Assembly: GCA_963716235.1 (NCBI GenBank)
Contig: CAVQTE010000018.1
Location: 1 to 64,000 of the forward strand
Origin: Sva-07 sp963716235
Lineage (GTDB): Bacteria; Actinomycetota; Acidimicrobiia; Acidimicrobiales; Ilumatobacteraceae
Direction of reading: 5' to 3'
DNA: 64,000 nt
Below are positions 63,786-64,000 of this stretch, one piece after another. The translations under genes were made by a program, and so were the position numbers. Numbering within the stretch: the first letter of the stretch is position 1; every line of letters starts with the position of its first letter. The notes under the pieces were generated by a model. The model did not search any database, was not told where the DNA came from, and saw only the letters and a list, made by a program, of their open reading frames with translations.

Positions 63786-64000
63786 ATGACTATGAACCCC
63801 TTTGCGCGTGGAGGCTCAGGGCGGATCGGACGTCCGTGGCGCGGGCTCGCAGTTGCTGTTGCTGCGGCGGCGACGTCGCTGGGCGCGTTTGCCGGGCCGG
63901 CGCAGGCCGTCGACTTCCCACCGCTCGAGCCGGTCGCTATCTTCACCACGACCCCCTCCACGGGCGAAGCGCCTCTCACGGTGACGTTCGACGGACGTGC
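63786..64000 (+). CDS. Secreted PKD-domain protein, 5' end only
   Basis: From ATG 63786 the frame reads MTMNPFARGGSGRIGRPWRG, then a signal helix (LAVAVAAAATSLGAFA) and a likely AQA cleavage site, then the beginning of a PKD/Ig-like domain (TTTPSTGEAPLTVTFDGRA). It runs off the window end open. Proteins of this type are surface adhesins or anchored enzymes. Confidence 0.7.
   Translation, partial: MTMNPFARGGSGRIGRPWRGLAVAVAAAATSLGAFAGPAQAVDFPPLEPVAIFTTTPSTGEAPLTVTFDGR

Overview
Most of this window (about 2.69 kb to the end) is high-GC DNA from one actinobacterium. The gene set suggests the Acidimicrobiia (Ilumatobacter/Microthrix-like), but that is inferred from content and codon use, not from a marker gene. 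The first ~2.69 kb (SRAP peptidase, CoA-binding protein, MATE transporter) has a different style, closer to a Desulfobacterota-like bacterium. It meets the rest inside a truncated hemC, so it looks like an assembly chimera. At least nine otherwise intact genes are split by single-base frameshifts. Several sit in G/C or T runs, which fits long-read consensus error better than true gene decay.

Layout. 2.7-10.4 kb: a heme (tetrapyrrole) cluster, hemC(end)-hemD-[secreted beta-propeller protein]-[antisense membrane protein]-hemB-hemL-[membrane protein]. 10.4-13.9 kb: a four-gene minus-strand operon with 1-bp stop/start overlaps (epimerase, acyltransferase-like, alpha/beta hydrolase, FAD oxidoreductase). 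14-17.7 kb: M23 peptidase, a phosphatase-like protein lacking its Cys, tilS, a 52-aa membrane protein, a redox sigma/anti-sigma pair and MarR. 17.7-25.2 kb: a minus-strand operon of PPK2, P-type ATPase, SulP transporter and a membrane diacylglycerol kinase, with a hydrolase on the other strand. 25.4-30.8 kb: MalT-like LuxR regulator, MFS exporter, CPA2 antiporter.

31-50.3 kb is an accessory region. It begins with a Phd/VapC pair and a 3' half of tRNA-Thr(CGT), a typical integration scar. It then carries a run of one- and two-gene units: SDR; sigma plus beta-propeller sensor; IS110; a second sigma plus membrane sensor; a two-helix membrane protein; Nudix/HIT; methyltransferase; AAA+/TPR pair; Doc; MazEF; glycosyltransferase; peptidoglycan-binding lipoprotein; Phd/VapC; a broken serine recombinase. 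Nearly every unit is bounded by a 60-90 nt imperfect palindrome (type A), and several junctions also hold a ~100 nt element (type B) that reads like a three-subsite resolvase res site. This cassette-array layout is the most interesting thing in the window. The same type B repeat returns at 61.6 and 63.3 kb as direct repeats around a single gene.

50.4-61.3 kb: a carbamate-kinase/COG2403 GTPase/PLP-decarboxylase group, a wax-ester synthase-like acyltransferase, a branched-chain-amino-acid-type ABC binding lipoprotein with a fused LivH-LivM permease, and two serine hydrolases of the beta-lactamase fold, one of which has lost its catalytic segment. The window ends inside a secreted PKD-domain protein.
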